In this document: positions 24,410 to 33,035 of the stretch, piece by piece
Layout: the number at the start of each line of letters is the position of its first letter
How positions within the stretch are numbered: the stretch's first letter is position 1
Assembly (NCBI GenBank): GCA_024234675.1
Contig: JACKNU010000001.1
Span: 620,001 to 684,000 of the forward strand
DNA: 64,000 nucleotides
Source of the DNA: Pseudomonadales bacterium
GTDB taxonomy: Bacteria; Pseudomonadota; Gammaproteobacteria; Pseudomonadales; Halieaceae
Reading direction: 5' to 3'
Notes under the pieces: generated by a model
The model's database searches: none
Told to the model about the DNA's origin: nothing
The model's input: the letters and a program-made list of their open reading frames with translations, nothing else
Made by a program: the position numbers and the translations under genes

Positions 24410-26569
24410 CTAGCTGTCCACCGGCCAACTGCCCGGCTTGCGTCGCCGCTTGGCTGAATGGTGCATTTCCGAGCGCGGATAGCGCGGCAGCTTGCCGGTC
24501 TGCAGGTAATGGTGAATGGTCTCCTGGGAGCGTATACGGGCCACCCGCTTCCTGCGCGGCACATAGTCGTTCGCCTGGTCCCGGTCGATAATGCGCGCCT
24601 TGACGTTGTCATGCCACTGCTGGTCGAGGATGTTCTGGATAGTACGCTGGGCATCCCGGTCAAAAATCGGGCACAGGGCCTCCACCCGGTAATCCAGGTT
24701 GCGGGTCATCAAATCCGCCGAACTGATCATGTACCGGGGGTGGCCACGGTTGTAGAACACGTAGACGCGCGGATGTTCGAGGTAGCGGTCCACGATGCTG
24801 ATAGCCTCGATGTTCTCGGATATACCCTTGACCCCGGGCCGCAGGGAACACATACCGCGCACAATAATCCTGATTTCTACCCCGGCCTGGCTGGCCTCGT
24901 ATAGCTTGGTGACCAGTTCCTTGTCCACCAGGTTGTTGCATTTCAGGGTCATGCTGGCACGGTAGCCGGCGCGGGCATGGGCTATTTCCTGGTCTATCAG
25001 GCTGACAATACCCGGGCGCATGGAGTGCGGCGATACCAACAACAGGCGATAGTCCGGACGCCGGTAATTGTATTGCAGGAAATCAAAGACGCTGAACAGG
25101 TCCTTGCCCACGTTCTGGTCATAGGTGAGCAGGGTGAAATCCGTATAGATACGCGCGGTTTTTTCGTTGAAATTACCGGTGCCGACGTGACTGTAATAAC
25201 GCGTGGCCATGCCCTCCTTGCGCTCGATCAACAGCAACTTGCTGTGCACCTTGAGGCCGGGTATGCCAAAAATTACGTTGATGCCGTTATCCGTGAGACG
25301 CTGCGCCCAGCTGATATTGGCAGCCTCGTCAAAGCGGGCCGCCAGTTCCACCACTGCGGTCACCCGCTTGCCGTTGTGCACCGCGTTTACCAGGGCATCG
25401 ATGACCCGGGAATCCCTGGCCACCCGATACAGGCAGATCTTGATCTCCGTCACCTGCGGGTCCAGCGCTGCCGTCTTTAACAGGTCGATCACATAATCGA
25501 AGGGGTGGTAGGGATAGTAGAGCAGCACATCCTTTTCGCGGATGGCATCGAAGATGCTGTCCTGCTCATCCAGCCGTGGTAACCGTATCGGCGGCAATGG
25601 CTTGAACTCCATGTACCGGGGCCCCACCCTGGGGAAGGACATGAAATCCTTGGAGTTGTGATAGCGGCCGCCGGCGATAAGACTGTCGTATTTGCCAAAA
25701 CCGAAACGCGCGCTGATGTAATCCAGCAGTCGCTGCGGCATATGCTCGTCGTAGACCATGCGCACCGCATCGGCCTTGCGCCGCTGTTTGAGGCTGAGCG
25801 CCATCTTGTCGATCAGCGTCTGGTCAATGCCGGTATCGATGGACAGTTCGGCGTCCCGGGAAAACTTGAAGCAAAACGCGTTGGCCTCCTCGATGGGAAT
25901 TACCCCGCGGAACATCTGCGGCAGGCAGGCGCGGATAATATTGTCCAGGACGATAAACACCTTGCCCTGCTTGCCCTTGCGCCGGGGGATCTCGACGAAG
26001 CGCTCCAGCCGATCGGTGGGCACCTCTACCACCGCATAGTTGTACTGGTCACCTGAGCGGATATCCACCGCCAGGTACAGCGACTCGTCATTGAGTGCGG
26101 GAATGGGCTGCGACTCGCTGAGCAGGATGGGTTCCAGTTCGGGCAGTACCGTGGTGGTAAAGTAATCCTGTACGAAAGCCGCCTGCCCGGGGTCCAGCTG
26201 GGTCTCGTTGACAAGGAATATGCGCCGCTCCTGCAGTTCGTGCAGCAGTTCCTTGTAGATCCGGTCGAATTCCTTCTGCAACTCCACCACGTGATGCTGT
26301 ATGGCGGCCAGCAGGTCCTTGGACTGTTGCCGATCGCCGCCGCTGGACATGGAAATCAGGCGCCGGACTTCCGCCACCCGTACCCGGAAAAATTCGTCCA
26401 GGTTATTGGAGAAAATACCCAGGTAGCGCAGGCGGGCAATCAGGGGCCCGCTCTTGTCGGCGGCCTCCTGTAACACCCGCGCATTGAAAGACAGCCAGCT
26501 CAGTTCCCTGGGCGTAAAAAGATCGTGATCGAGTAGATCCGCAAGCCGCAGCTTGATCGGGTTGGCCAT
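24410..26569 (-). CDS. ppk1: polyphosphate kinase 1
   Basis: The 719-residue product shows the four PPK1 parts: N domain (LFTPRELSWLSFNARVLQEA), head domain, and C1/C2 phospholipase-D-like domains. The autophosphorylated His lies in GLKVHSKLLLIERKEG, the second conserved His in YYSHVGTGNFNEKT, and the C2 domain contains HPRYMISSADLMTRNLDYRVE. The enzyme reversibly makes polyphosphate from ATP. A 30-residue basic C-terminal extension follows the catalytic core. No exopolyphosphatase gene is adjacent, unlike many gammaproteobacteria. Confidence 0.97.
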   Translation of the reverse strand: MANPIKLRLADLLDHDLFTPRELSWLSFNARVLQEAADKSGPLIARLRYLGIFSNNLDEFFRVRVAEVRRLISMSSGGDRQQSKDLLAAIQHHVVELQKEFDRIYKELLHELQERRIFLVNETQLDPGQAAFVQDYFTTTVLPELEPILLSESQPIPALNDESLYLAVDIRSGDQYNYAVVEVPTDRLERFVEIPRRKGKQGKVFIVLDNIIRACLPQMFRGVIPIEEANAFCFKFSRDAELSIDTGIDQTLIDKMALSLKQRRKADAVRMVYDEHMPQRLLDYISARFGFGKYDSLIAGGRYHNSKDFMSFPRVGPRYMEFKPLPPIRLPRLDEQDSIFDAIREKDVLLYYPYHPFDYVIDLLKTAALDPQVTEIKICLYRVARDSRVIDALVNAVHNGKRVTAVVELAARFDEAANISWAQRLTDNGINVIFGIPGLKVHSKLLLIERKEGMATRYYSHVGTGNFNEKTARIYTDFTLLTYDQNVGKDLFSVFDFLQYNYRRPDYRLLLVSPHSMRPGIVSLIDQEIAHARAGYRASMTLKCNNLVDKELVTKLYEASQAGVEIRIIVRGMCSLRPGVKGISENIEAISIVDRYLEHPRVYVFYNRGHPRYMISSADLMTRNLDYRVEALCPIFDRDAQRTIQNILDQQWHDNVKARIIDRDQANDYVPRRKRVARIRSQETIHHYLQTGKLPRYPRSEMHHSAKRRRKPGSWPVDS

Positions 26570-26682
26570 GAGTTAACCTGTAACAAGACTATGAAATTAC
26601 CGCGGAACCTGCGCGCGGATGGTAGGCCTGCGCAGGTCCTCAATTTAGCGTACTTCAGGGACGAACAATAGCCAAACCCGGC

Positions 26683-26708
26683 AAAAAAAACCCGGCGCGA
26701 AGGCCGGG
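26683..26708 (-). terminator. intrinsic terminator of the 72-aa gene
   Basis: On the minus strand CCCGGC (26708-26703), a 6-nt loop and GCCGGG (26696-26691) are followed by eight T (26690-26683). It directly follows the small gene that ends at 26735 and shields the ppk1 region. Confidence 0.85.
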
Positions 26709-26734
26709 CAAAGGTAGGGATTCCCAGGGTGTAT

Positions 26735-26953
26735 TCAATCGTCCGCGGCCAGCAGTTCCAGATGGCCCAGCAGGCTGCAGAATTCGCTGGCGATGCTCGC
26801 CATGTGGGCGTGCAGGGAGCCCAGTTCCTCGCGGTCTCCCAGCTGGCGCACGCCCTGCTCCACCAGGGCCACCAGGCTGGTCAGCTCGAACTCATCCAGC
26901 TGCAGGGTCAGCTGTGCGCCGCTGCGTGTATTCTTCAGGTCCATTGTCTTCAT
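26735..26953 (-). CDS. small hypothetical acidic helical protein (72 aa)
   Basis: The ATG at 26953 has GGAG 9 nt upstream. The product MKTMDLKNTRSGAQLTLQLDE... is leucine-rich and acidic, with a predicted strand (AQLTLQL) followed by two amphipathic helices (about 20-45 and 47-70) and the end HLELLAADD. The gene is bounded on both sides by intrinsic terminators facing the same way, so it is its own transcription unit. I do not recognise a family; a small cytosolic regulator is possible. Confidence 0.7.
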   Translation of the reverse strand: MKTMDLKNTRSGAQLTLQLDEFELTSLVALVEQGVRQLGDREELGSLHAHMASIASEFCSLLGHLELLAADD

Positions 26954-26975
26954 GGCCAGCCGCTCCGATCCGGTG

Positions 26976-27020
26976 AAAAAAAGGCCCGGTTATTCCCCCG
27001 TCACTGCCGGGGGCCGGGCC
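26976..27020 (-). terminator. long composite intrinsic terminator of the 134-aa gene
   Basis: On the minus strand GGCCCGG (27020-27014) pairs with CCGGGCC (26989-26983); an inner CCCCC/GGGGG stem (27013-27009 with 26999-26995) extends it. Seven T residues follow (26982-26976). It stops transcription from the gene ending at 27035. Confidence 0.85.
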
Positions 27021-27034
27021 AAGGTAGGGATCTG

Positions 27035-27439
27035 TCAGGCGGCCAGTGCCTCGAAGTCCCGCCGGTGGGCGGCGTACACTGCCTCGAAGCTGTAATCTTC
27101 CATTCCCAGCTGCGCCAGCAGCGGCTGGACATCTTCCAGCTTGCCCGAAGAAAGGCGCTTGCGGAGTGCCCCCAGCAGGCCGTGCCGGTTGACCAGCTGC
27201 CAGGTGCCTGTCGCCCGGGTGCGCCTGCCCTTGCCGTAACTCAGCGCTTCCTCATAGGCGTAGATAGCCCGCAGCGCGGCGGCCTCGGCCTCTGTGGCGG
27301 GCTCGTGCTGCGCGGCGCGCAGGTCCACGGCGCGGCGGTGCGCCTGCAGGGCCAACTCAGGATGCCCATTGCGGTGGGCGTTGCGGGCAAAGACGTAGCA
27401 CAACGCGGGATCGTTGATTCTGCTGACCAGTTCGTGCAT
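27035..27439 (-). CDS. hypothetical helical protein (134 aa)
   Basis: ATG 27439 is chosen because GGAG lies 8 nt upstream; a GTG at 27517 would add 26 residues with no ribosome-binding site. The product MHELVSRINDPALCYVFARNAHRNGHPELALQAHRRAVDLRA... is all-helical in appearance, with a TPR-like first hairpin (about 10-42) and a basic middle (YGKGRRTRATGTW). It ends in an acidic helical segment. I do not recognise a named family. The N-terminal hairpin suggests protein-protein binding. It has its own strong terminator. Confidence 0.72.
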   Translation of the reverse strand: MHELVSRINDPALCYVFARNAHRNGHPELALQAHRRAVDLRAAQHEPATEAEAAALRAIYAYEEALSYGKGRRTRATGTWQLVNRHGLLGALRKRLSSGKLEDVQPLLAQLGMEDYSFEAVYAAHRRDFEALAA

Positions 27440-27953
27440 GGCGATCTCCAGTTCTTGCTGCCGGGCCAGCCGTCGGCGACCCGTGCGTGGACGTTGGAGA
27501 TATGGTAGGGATTGCACGCGCGCCGCTACATGGCCGGTGGCGCCAGTCGCATGGCCCCGGGCGCCAACCGGGCCGGATTCGACCGGGTGATCCCGACGAA
27601 TGCATAGAATTTACATTAATTTACTTCGATTACTGCTTGATTTTATGAGAGTGTAAGGGGCATAAAAAAGCCCGCACACAGAGACTGTGGTGCGGGCCAA
27701 TAGCCATATGTTTCGGGGCAGAAACACAGGCCAGGGGACGTGTGCACACCCGGGGAAGGATGTGCATTTACAAAGATAGACCGCCTTGGCGGGAATGCAA
27801 ATTTTACGCGAAAAAAATTTCGGGTACGGCGCTCGCCCCGGCTCCGCCGCTCGGGGCATTGCGCCGAGCGCACAGCGGGGTTGCGCTCACTCTCCAAATA
27901 GGATGTATTAGGCGGCCATCGCAGCCGTCAGGCAGACTACCAGGGAGAACCAC
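27440..27953. other. 514-nt intergenic region with no convincing protein gene
   Basis: The stretch holds the upstream region of the 134-aa gene, an AT-rich middle, a minus-strand intrinsic terminator (27664-27697) without an obvious gene in front of it, a run CGAAAAAAATTTCG that is a near-palindrome (27810-27823), and the leader of the monooxygenase gene. Two overlapping minus-strand open frames cross the terminator and have no ribosome-binding sites, so I do not call them. A small RNA transcribed leftwards and ending at the terminator is the best explanation. Confidence 0.5.
27664..27697 (-). terminator. orphan intrinsic terminator, possible small-RNA 3' end
   Basis: On the minus strand GCCCGCAC (27697-27690) pairs with GTGCGGGC (27677-27670), with an additional inner CACAG/CTGTG stem, and six T follow (27669-27664). 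No annotated minus-strand gene lies upstream of it before the divergent monooxygenase gene at 27954. Confidence 0.75.
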
Positions 27954-29462
27954 ATGGATACCGCAGTCGCCTCCGAACCGACCCGCACTGGCGCCCACTC
28001 CAGCAAGCATTTCGACGTGCTGGTCATAGGGGCCGGCATCTCCGGCATCGATGCCGCCTACCACCTCAAGACCTACCTGCCGCAACGCAGTTTTTGCGTG
28101 CTGGAATCCAAGGACGGTTTCGGCGGCACCTGGAAGACCCACACCTACCCCGGAATTCGCTCAGACAGCGACCTGTACACCTTCGGTTACAGTTGGAAGC
28201 CCTGGCTGGGAGCCCCCATCGCCACGGCGCCGGAAATCCTCAGGTACCTCACCGAGAGTATCCAGGAGCAGGGGCTGGGCGACTACATCCGCTATCGCCA
28301 CAAGGTGCACGCGGCCAGCTGGAGCAGCGCGGAGCAGCGCTGGCAATTGCTGGTGGACAACCTGGAAACCGGCGAACAGCTCACCTTTACGACCGGCTTC
28401 CTGTGGATGTGCCAGGGATACTACGACCATGACAACCCCTACACGCCGGAGTGGCCTGGCATGGACCGCTACCAGGGCAGGATCGTGCACCCCCAGCTGT
28501 GGCCGCAAGACCTGGACTACAGCGACATGGAGGTGCTGGTTATCGGCTCCGGTGCCACGGCCGCCACCATCGTTCCGGCCATGGCCGGCAAGTGCAAACA
28601 CATCACCATGCTGCAGCGCTCGCCCACCTATTTCTTCCCGCGCCCCAATATAGATGAACTGGCGGAGATGCTGCGGCCCCTGGATATCCCCGACGCGTGG
28701 ACCCACGAGATAGTCAGGCAAAAAATCCTCAAGGACCAGGAGGAACTGGTGCGGCGCTCGGCGGAGGAACCCGAGGGGGTCAAGGAGGAGTTACTGGCCG
28801 CGGCCCGGGAGTTCCTCGGGGAAGACTTTGACATCGACAGGCATTTCACGCCCCGCTATCGCCCCTGGCAGCAGCGGGTCGCGGTCATTCCGGATGGAGA
28901 CCTGTTCACCGGGCTGCGCGAGGGCCTGGCCAGCGTGGTGACCGACGAAATAGACACCTTTACCGAAAAAGGCATATTGCTGAAATCCGGCGAGGAACTG
29001 GAGGCGGACCTGATCATTACCGCGACCGGCTTCAAGCTGCTGGTACTGGGCGGGATCGCCTTCGACGTGGACGGCAAAACGGTGGATTTTGCAGACACGG
29101 TAACCTGGCACGGCATCATGTTCACCGGTGTCCCCAACCTGGCCTGGGTGTTCGGCTACTTCCGCGCCAGCTGGACCCTGCGCGCCGACCTGATCGCGGA
29201 TATCCTGGTGCGTATGTTCCGGCATATGGACAGCATCGGCGCCTCAGTGGTGACGCCGCAGCTAAGGCCCGAGGATAAGGACATGCACCTGCGGCCCTGG
29301 ATAGAAGCGGATAATTTCAATCCCGGTTACCTGCAGCGCAGCATGCACCTGATGCCCCACCAGGGCGACCGCGAGCCCTGGCTATTCACCCAGGACTACT
29401 GGTATGAGAAAGAGGCCTTCCCCGCGGCGGCGGTGGACGACGACTCTCTGCATTACAGCTGA
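27954..29462 (+). CDS. FAD-dependent Baeyer-Villiger-type monooxygenase
   Basis: The 502-residue product has an N-terminal FAD fold (DVLVIGAGISGIDAAYHL, about 20-38), the FGGTWKTHTYPGIRSDS segment typical of class B flavin monooxygenases, the fingerprint YQGRIVHPQLWP (about 175-186; F of the FxGxxxHxxxWP consensus is Tyr), and a second nucleotide fold VLVIGSGATAATI for NADPH. It should oxidise a ketone or a heteroatom compound with O2 and NADPH in the cytosol. AlmA-type long-chain alkane hydroxylases have a related fold. GGGAG precedes the ATG. The AraC regulator gene is convergent 26 nt downstream. Confidence 0.88.
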   Translation: MDTAVASEPTRTGAHSSKHFDVLVIGAGISGIDAAYHLKTYLPQRSFCVLESKDGFGGTWKTHTYPGIRSDSDLYTFGYSWKPWLGAPIATAPEILRYLTESIQEQGLGDYIRYRHKVHAASWSSAEQRWQLLVDNLETGEQLTFTTGFLWMCQGYYDHDNPYTPEWPGMDRYQGRIVHPQLWPQDLDYSDMEVLVIGSGATAATIVPAMAGKCKHITMLQRSPTYFFPRPNIDELAEMLRPLDIPDAWTHEIVRQKILKDQEELVRRSAEEPEGVKEELLAAAREFLGEDFDIDRHFTPRYRPWQQRVAVIPDGDLFTGLREGLASVVTDEIDTFTEKGILLKSGEELEADLIITATGFKLLVLGGIAFDVDGKTVDFADTVTWHGIMFTGVPNLAWVFGYFRASWTLRADLIADILVRMFRHMDSIGASVVTPQLRPEDKDMHLRPWIEADNFNPGYLQRSMHLMPHQGDREPWLFTQDYWYEKEAFPAAAVDDDSLHYS

Positions 29463-29488
29463 TCCGTTCAGCGAGTCATCCAGGCAGA

Positions 29489-30523
29489 CTATCCGCGGGC
29501 GGGGGTTGCCACCGCGTCCCGGTACTCCGCCGGCGACTTGCCGGCCCAGCGCTTGAAGGCGCGGGAGAAGGTACTGGGTTCGGAAAAGCCCAGCAGGTAA
29601 GCCGTTTCCACCACGGAGCGACCGGGGCTGCGCAGGTACTTCCCCGCCAGTTGCATGCGCGTATCCTGCAGCAGGTCCGTGAAACTGGTGCCCTCCGCCT
29701 GCAGCTTGCGCTGCAGGGTGCGGTTGCTCATATGCAGGGCGTCGGCGATCTGTTGCTGGCCGGGAGGCCCGTCGGGCAGTCTCTCCACTATCTTGTCGAC
29801 CACCTCCCGGGTGGTGGTACGCGCGACGAAACTGTCCAGGAAGGCCGCCGTATGCTCGTCGTTGATGCGCGCCAGGGCGGGATCCCCGGTCACCAGCGGC
29901 TCCATGATATCGGCGCGATACCAGGTAATGCAGTTGCAGGGGGCGTCGAATATGACCTTGCTGGACAGCAGGTACTCCCAGCGCTCCGGCTGTGAGGGCA
30001 GCGGCCGTTGCAGGGCAACACTCACCGGCGCCAGGAACTCGCCCAGGGTGAGCCGGCACATGCGGTTGACGATGCCCACCGCGTAATCGCGGCTGGCGGG
30101 CACCACGCCTGCGGAACCGGGGTCATAGCCCAGGATCAGGCGCACCGAGTCGCCCTCCTCCTCCAGGCGCGGCTCGAGCCCTGTGGCCACCAGTCGCCCG
30201 AAGCGCTGCAGGCGCCTTAGACCGTCGTAGACCGTATCGCTGGCCAGCCAGGCCAGCCCCAGGCTGTGCAGCACCTGGGGTTGCAGCTGTTCCGCCGCCA
30301 CCAGCCCGAACGCCTCGTCGCCGGTGGCCTCGATGCTGCACCGCAGCAACTCGTTGAAACTTGCCTGGCTTACCCGCCAGTCCGGGTTGGCGGCTTTGGC
30401 CAGGTCGAGACCGACCTGGCCCACCAGTTCCACGGGGTCTACACCCTGCTGGCGCAGGGCCTGGGCCACCGGCACCACGAACGTGCCCAGCAGGGAATGG
30501 CCAGCGACTGCCTGTTCAGTCAT
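29489..30523 (-). CDS. AraC-family transcriptional regulator (OruR/ArgR-like type)
   Basis: The 344-residue product has an N-terminal Arabinose_bd-like domain (about 15-200) and a C-terminal double HTH (about 240-335: QQQIADALHMSNRTLQRKLQAEGTSFTDLLQDTRMQLAGKYL, then SVVETAYLLGFSEPSTFSRAFKRWAGKSPAEYR). This type often activates catabolic operons for fatty acids, amino acids or steroids. It lies tail to tail with the monooxygenase gene; regulation of it is plausible but not shown. The ATG is clear, without a strong ribosome-binding site. Confidence 0.9.
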   Translation of the reverse strand: MTEQAVAGHSLLGTFVVPVAQALRQQGVDPVELVGQVGLDLAKAANPDWRVSQASFNELLRCSIEATGDEAFGLVAAEQLQPQVLHSLGLAWLASDTVYDGLRRLQRFGRLVATGLEPRLEEEGDSVRLILGYDPGSAGVVPASRDYAVGIVNRMCRLTLGEFLAPVSVALQRPLPSQPERWEYLLSSKVIFDAPCNCITWYRADIMEPLVTGDPALARINDEHTAAFLDSFVARTTTREVVDKIVERLPDGPPGQQQIADALHMSNRTLQRKLQAEGTSFTDLLQDTRMQLAGKYLRSPGRSVVETAYLLGFSEPSTFSRAFKRWAGKSPAEYRDAVATPARG

Positions 30524-30574
30524 ACGCGTGTGCGCTCCGTACTGCAGGGCTTCACTATAACACCGACGCCGGCT

Positions 30575-31804
30575 TCAACCGTAAAACCAGTAGGCGACTG
30601 CGATGGCCGCGGTGATGCCCGCCACGTCCGCCGCCAGGCCGCAGGCCAGGGCGTGGCGAGCGTGGCGTATGCCCACCGAACCGAAGTACACCGCCAGCAC
30701 GTAGAAAGTGGTCTCGGTGGAACCCTGCATGGTGGCCGCCAGCCGCCCCTGGAAGGAGTCCACGCCGAAGGTGTTCATGGTATCTATCATCATCGCCCGC
30801 GCGCCCGAGCCCGACAGCGGCTTCATCAGCCCGGTGGGCATGGCGTCCACCCAGCGACTGTCCCAGCCCCCCAGGGACACCAGGTCGCGCAGGGCATTCA
30901 TGACGAGCTCCATGGCGCCGCTGGCCCTAAATATCCCTATGGCGGCCAGCATGGCCAGCAGGTAGGGAATGATGCCGATCGCCGTCTCGAAGCCCTGCCG
31001 GGCGCCCTCGATAAAGGTGTCGTAGACATTGACCGAGCGGCGCTGCGCCGCCACCAGGAACAGCATGATCAGGCCCACGATCAGCAGGTTGCTGAGCAGG
31101 CTGGACTGGCGCTGCAATTCATCCGCTCCGAGGGTGGCGAACCAGCCCACCAGGGCCAGCAACAGCGCGAAACCACCTCCCAGGAAGGCCAGCACGACCG
31201 TATCGGCCAGGCGGATACGCTGCACCCAGGCGGTTACCAGCAGACCCGCCAGGGTGGAACAGCTGGTGGCGATCAGGATGGGGATGAACACCGCCGCCGG
31301 GTCGCTGGCCCCCAACTGGGCCCGGTACAGCAGGATGGTCACGGGAAACAGGGTCACGGCCGAGGTGTTGAGCACCAGGAACAGGATCTGCGCATCGCTG
31401 GCCACCCGCGGATCGGGGTTCAGGGTCTGCAGGTCCTTCATGGCCTTGATGCCCAGTGGGGTGGCCGCGTTGTCCAGGCCGAGAATGTTTGCCGACAGGT
31501 TGAGGGTCATCGAGGAAATCGCCGGGTGGCCCGCCGGCACCCCCGGCATCAGCCGGGTAAACAGCGGCGACAGGGCCCTGGCCAGCTTGTCGATCAGGCC
31601 GCTGGCCTCGCCGATGGCGACGACGCCCAGCCACAGGGCCATGAGACCGACCAGGCCGATCGCCAGCTCCACGGACAGCCCGGCCATGTCGAACAGGGCT
31701 GTCACCATACGCTGGAAAACTGCGGCGTCCCCCAGGCCCAGCCACTGGTAGAGCGCACTGATAAAAGCGACGAGAAAGAAACCCAGCCAGATGCGGTGCA
31801 GCAT
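30575..31804 (-). CDS. SpmA-SpmB fusion-like nucleoside recognition (Gate) domain membrane protein
   Basis: The 409-residue product has about ten membrane helices and two Gate/nucleoside-recognition halves. The first contains SMTLNLSANILGLDNAATPLGIKAMKDLQ and LFLVLNTSAVTLFPVTI, as in SpmA; the second has PYLLAMLAAIGIFRASGAME and PLSGSGARAMMIDTM with STETTFYVLAVYFGSVGI, as in SpmB. In Bacillus these are two sporulation proteins; in gammaproteobacteria they occur fused, as here, with unknown transport function. AAGGGAAATCG precedes the ATG. It is divergent from the SOS-controlled radical SAM gene. Confidence 0.92.
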   Translation of the reverse strand: MLHRIWLGFFLVAFISALYQWLGLGDAAVFQRMVTALFDMAGLSVELAIGLVGLMALWLGVVAIGEASGLIDKLARALSPLFTRLMPGVPAGHPAISSMTLNLSANILGLDNAATPLGIKAMKDLQTLNPDPRVASDAQILFLVLNTSAVTLFPVTILLYRAQLGASDPAAVFIPILIATSCSTLAGLLVTAWVQRIRLADTVVLAFLGGGFALLLALVGWFATLGADELQRQSSLLSNLLIVGLIMLFLVAAQRRSVNVYDTFIEGARQGFETAIGIIPYLLAMLAAIGIFRASGAMELVMNALRDLVSLGGWDSRWVDAMPTGLMKPLSGSGARAMMIDTMNTFGVDSFQGRLAATMQGSTETTFYVLAVYFGSVGIRHARHALACGLAADVAGITAAIAVAYWFYG

Positions 31805-31878
31805 CGATTTCCCTTGAGGGAGCGTTAACGGTGCAGGCAGACTAAAGCAAAACCTTGCATCGACCCAAGCCGCGCGTA

Positions 31879-31898
31879 TACTGTTTTTTTATACAGTA
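31879..31898. promoter_or_regulatory. LexA (SOS) box
   Basis: TACTGTTTTTTTATACAGTA fits the gammaproteobacterial LexA site CTGT-N8-ACAG exactly, including the flanking TA pairs. It lies 20 nt upstream of the radical SAM gene's start and 75 nt from the divergent SpmAB-like gene. Confidence 0.85.
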
Positions 31899-31917
31899 CA
31901 GGGAGTTCCGGGCGCCC

Positions 31918-33006
31918 ATGGCAGACGACGGCGATATCATTGTGCGGCAGCGCAGCGTGCGCAAGGGCCGCGGCGCCCTGAGTAACGGCGCCAGCCGCTT
32001 CCAGCCGCACCGGGTGGAGTGGGACGACGGCATCTGCGGCCCCACCCCGGTGACCGAGTGCCGCGCCGTGACGGCGCGCAGCATCATCTCCCGCAACCAG
32101 TCACCCGACATCCCCTTCCTGCAATCCATCAACCCCTACCAGGGCTGTGAACACGGTTGTGTATACTGCTACGCCAGGCCCACCCACGCCTACCTGGACC
32201 TGTCGCCGGGAGTGGACTTCGAGACCCGCCTCACCTACAAGCGCAACGCCGCCGGGCTGCTGGAGCGCGAACTGGCAAAGCCCGGCTACCGGTGCAGCAG
32301 CATTACCCTGGGCGCCAATACCGACCCCTACCAGCCGGTGGAAAAAGAGCACCGCATCACCCGCCAGCTGCTGGAAGTGCTGCAGCGCCACCGCCACCCG
32401 GTCGCTATCATCACCAAGGGCGCCCTGGTCATCCGCGACATCGACCTGCTGGCGGAGATGGCGGCCGACGGCCTGTGCTCGGTAGCGATCAGTGTCACCA
32501 CCCTGGATGCGCAACTCAAAAGATTAATGGAGCCGCGGGCAGCCTCCGCGAACGCCCGGCTGGCGGCCATCGAGGCCCTGGCGGCGGCCGGCATCCCGGT
32601 CAACGTGCTGGTCGCCCCGGTGATCCCCGCCCTCAACGACAGCGAGCTGGAAGCCATCCTGCAGCGCGCCAGCGAGGCCGGCGCCGGCAGCGCCGCCTAT
32701 ATCCTGCTGCGCCTGCCGCTGGAGGTGCGCGAGCTGTTTTTCGAGTGGCTGCACCAGCACTACCCGCTGCGCGCGGAGCACGTGATCAGCCTGCTGCGCC
32801 AGAGCCGCGGCGGCGAAGATTACGACAGCCGCTTCGGCCACCGCATGCGCGGCACCGGCACCTTCGCCGACCTGCTCTCCCAGCGCTTCGCCCTGGCCTG
32901 CAAGCGCCTGGGGCTGGCGCAGGGCGAGGCGACCGGGGCGCGCACCGACCTGTTCAGGCCACCGCGGCCGGGAACAGCGGGCAGTCCCCAGATCGATCTG
33001 TTTTGA
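31918..33006 (+). CDS. PA0069-family radical SAM protein (SplB-related), SOS-controlled
   Basis: ATG 31918 (GGGAG 12 nt upstream) gives a 362-residue product with the radical SAM cluster motif GCEHGCVYCYA (C77, C81, C84) in a TIM-barrel-like core. SITLGANTDPYQPVEKE and AIITKGALVIRD follow. The family is related to spore photoproduct lyase and is known as PA0069; that gene is in the Pseudomonas aeruginosa LexA regulon as I recall it. A LexA box in front of this copy supports a DNA-damage role, possibly repair of UV lesions. The reaction is not established. Confidence 0.92.
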   Translation: MADDGDIIVRQRSVRKGRGALSNGASRFQPHRVEWDDGICGPTPVTECRAVTARSIISRNQSPDIPFLQSINPYQGCEHGCVYCYARPTHAYLDLSPGVDFETRLTYKRNAAGLLERELAKPGYRCSSITLGANTDPYQPVEKEHRITRQLLEVLQRHRHPVAIITKGALVIRDIDLLAEMAADGLCSVAISVTTLDAQLKRLMEPRAASANARLAAIEALAAAGIPVNVLVAPVIPALNDSELEAILQRASEAGAGSAAYILLRLPLEVRELFFEWLHQHYPLRAEHVISLLRQSRGGEDYDSRFGHRMRGTGTFADLLSQRFALACKRLGLAQGEATGARTDLFRPPRPGTAGSPQIDLF

Positions 33007-33035
33007 ATGACTGTGTCGGGGGCCGGGCAAAGCGC

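Noticed and set aside
27611..27897. Two overlapping minus-strand frames of about 83 codons
   Set aside because: They read through a strong terminator and lack ribosome-binding sites; Pro/Ser/Arg-rich translations look random.
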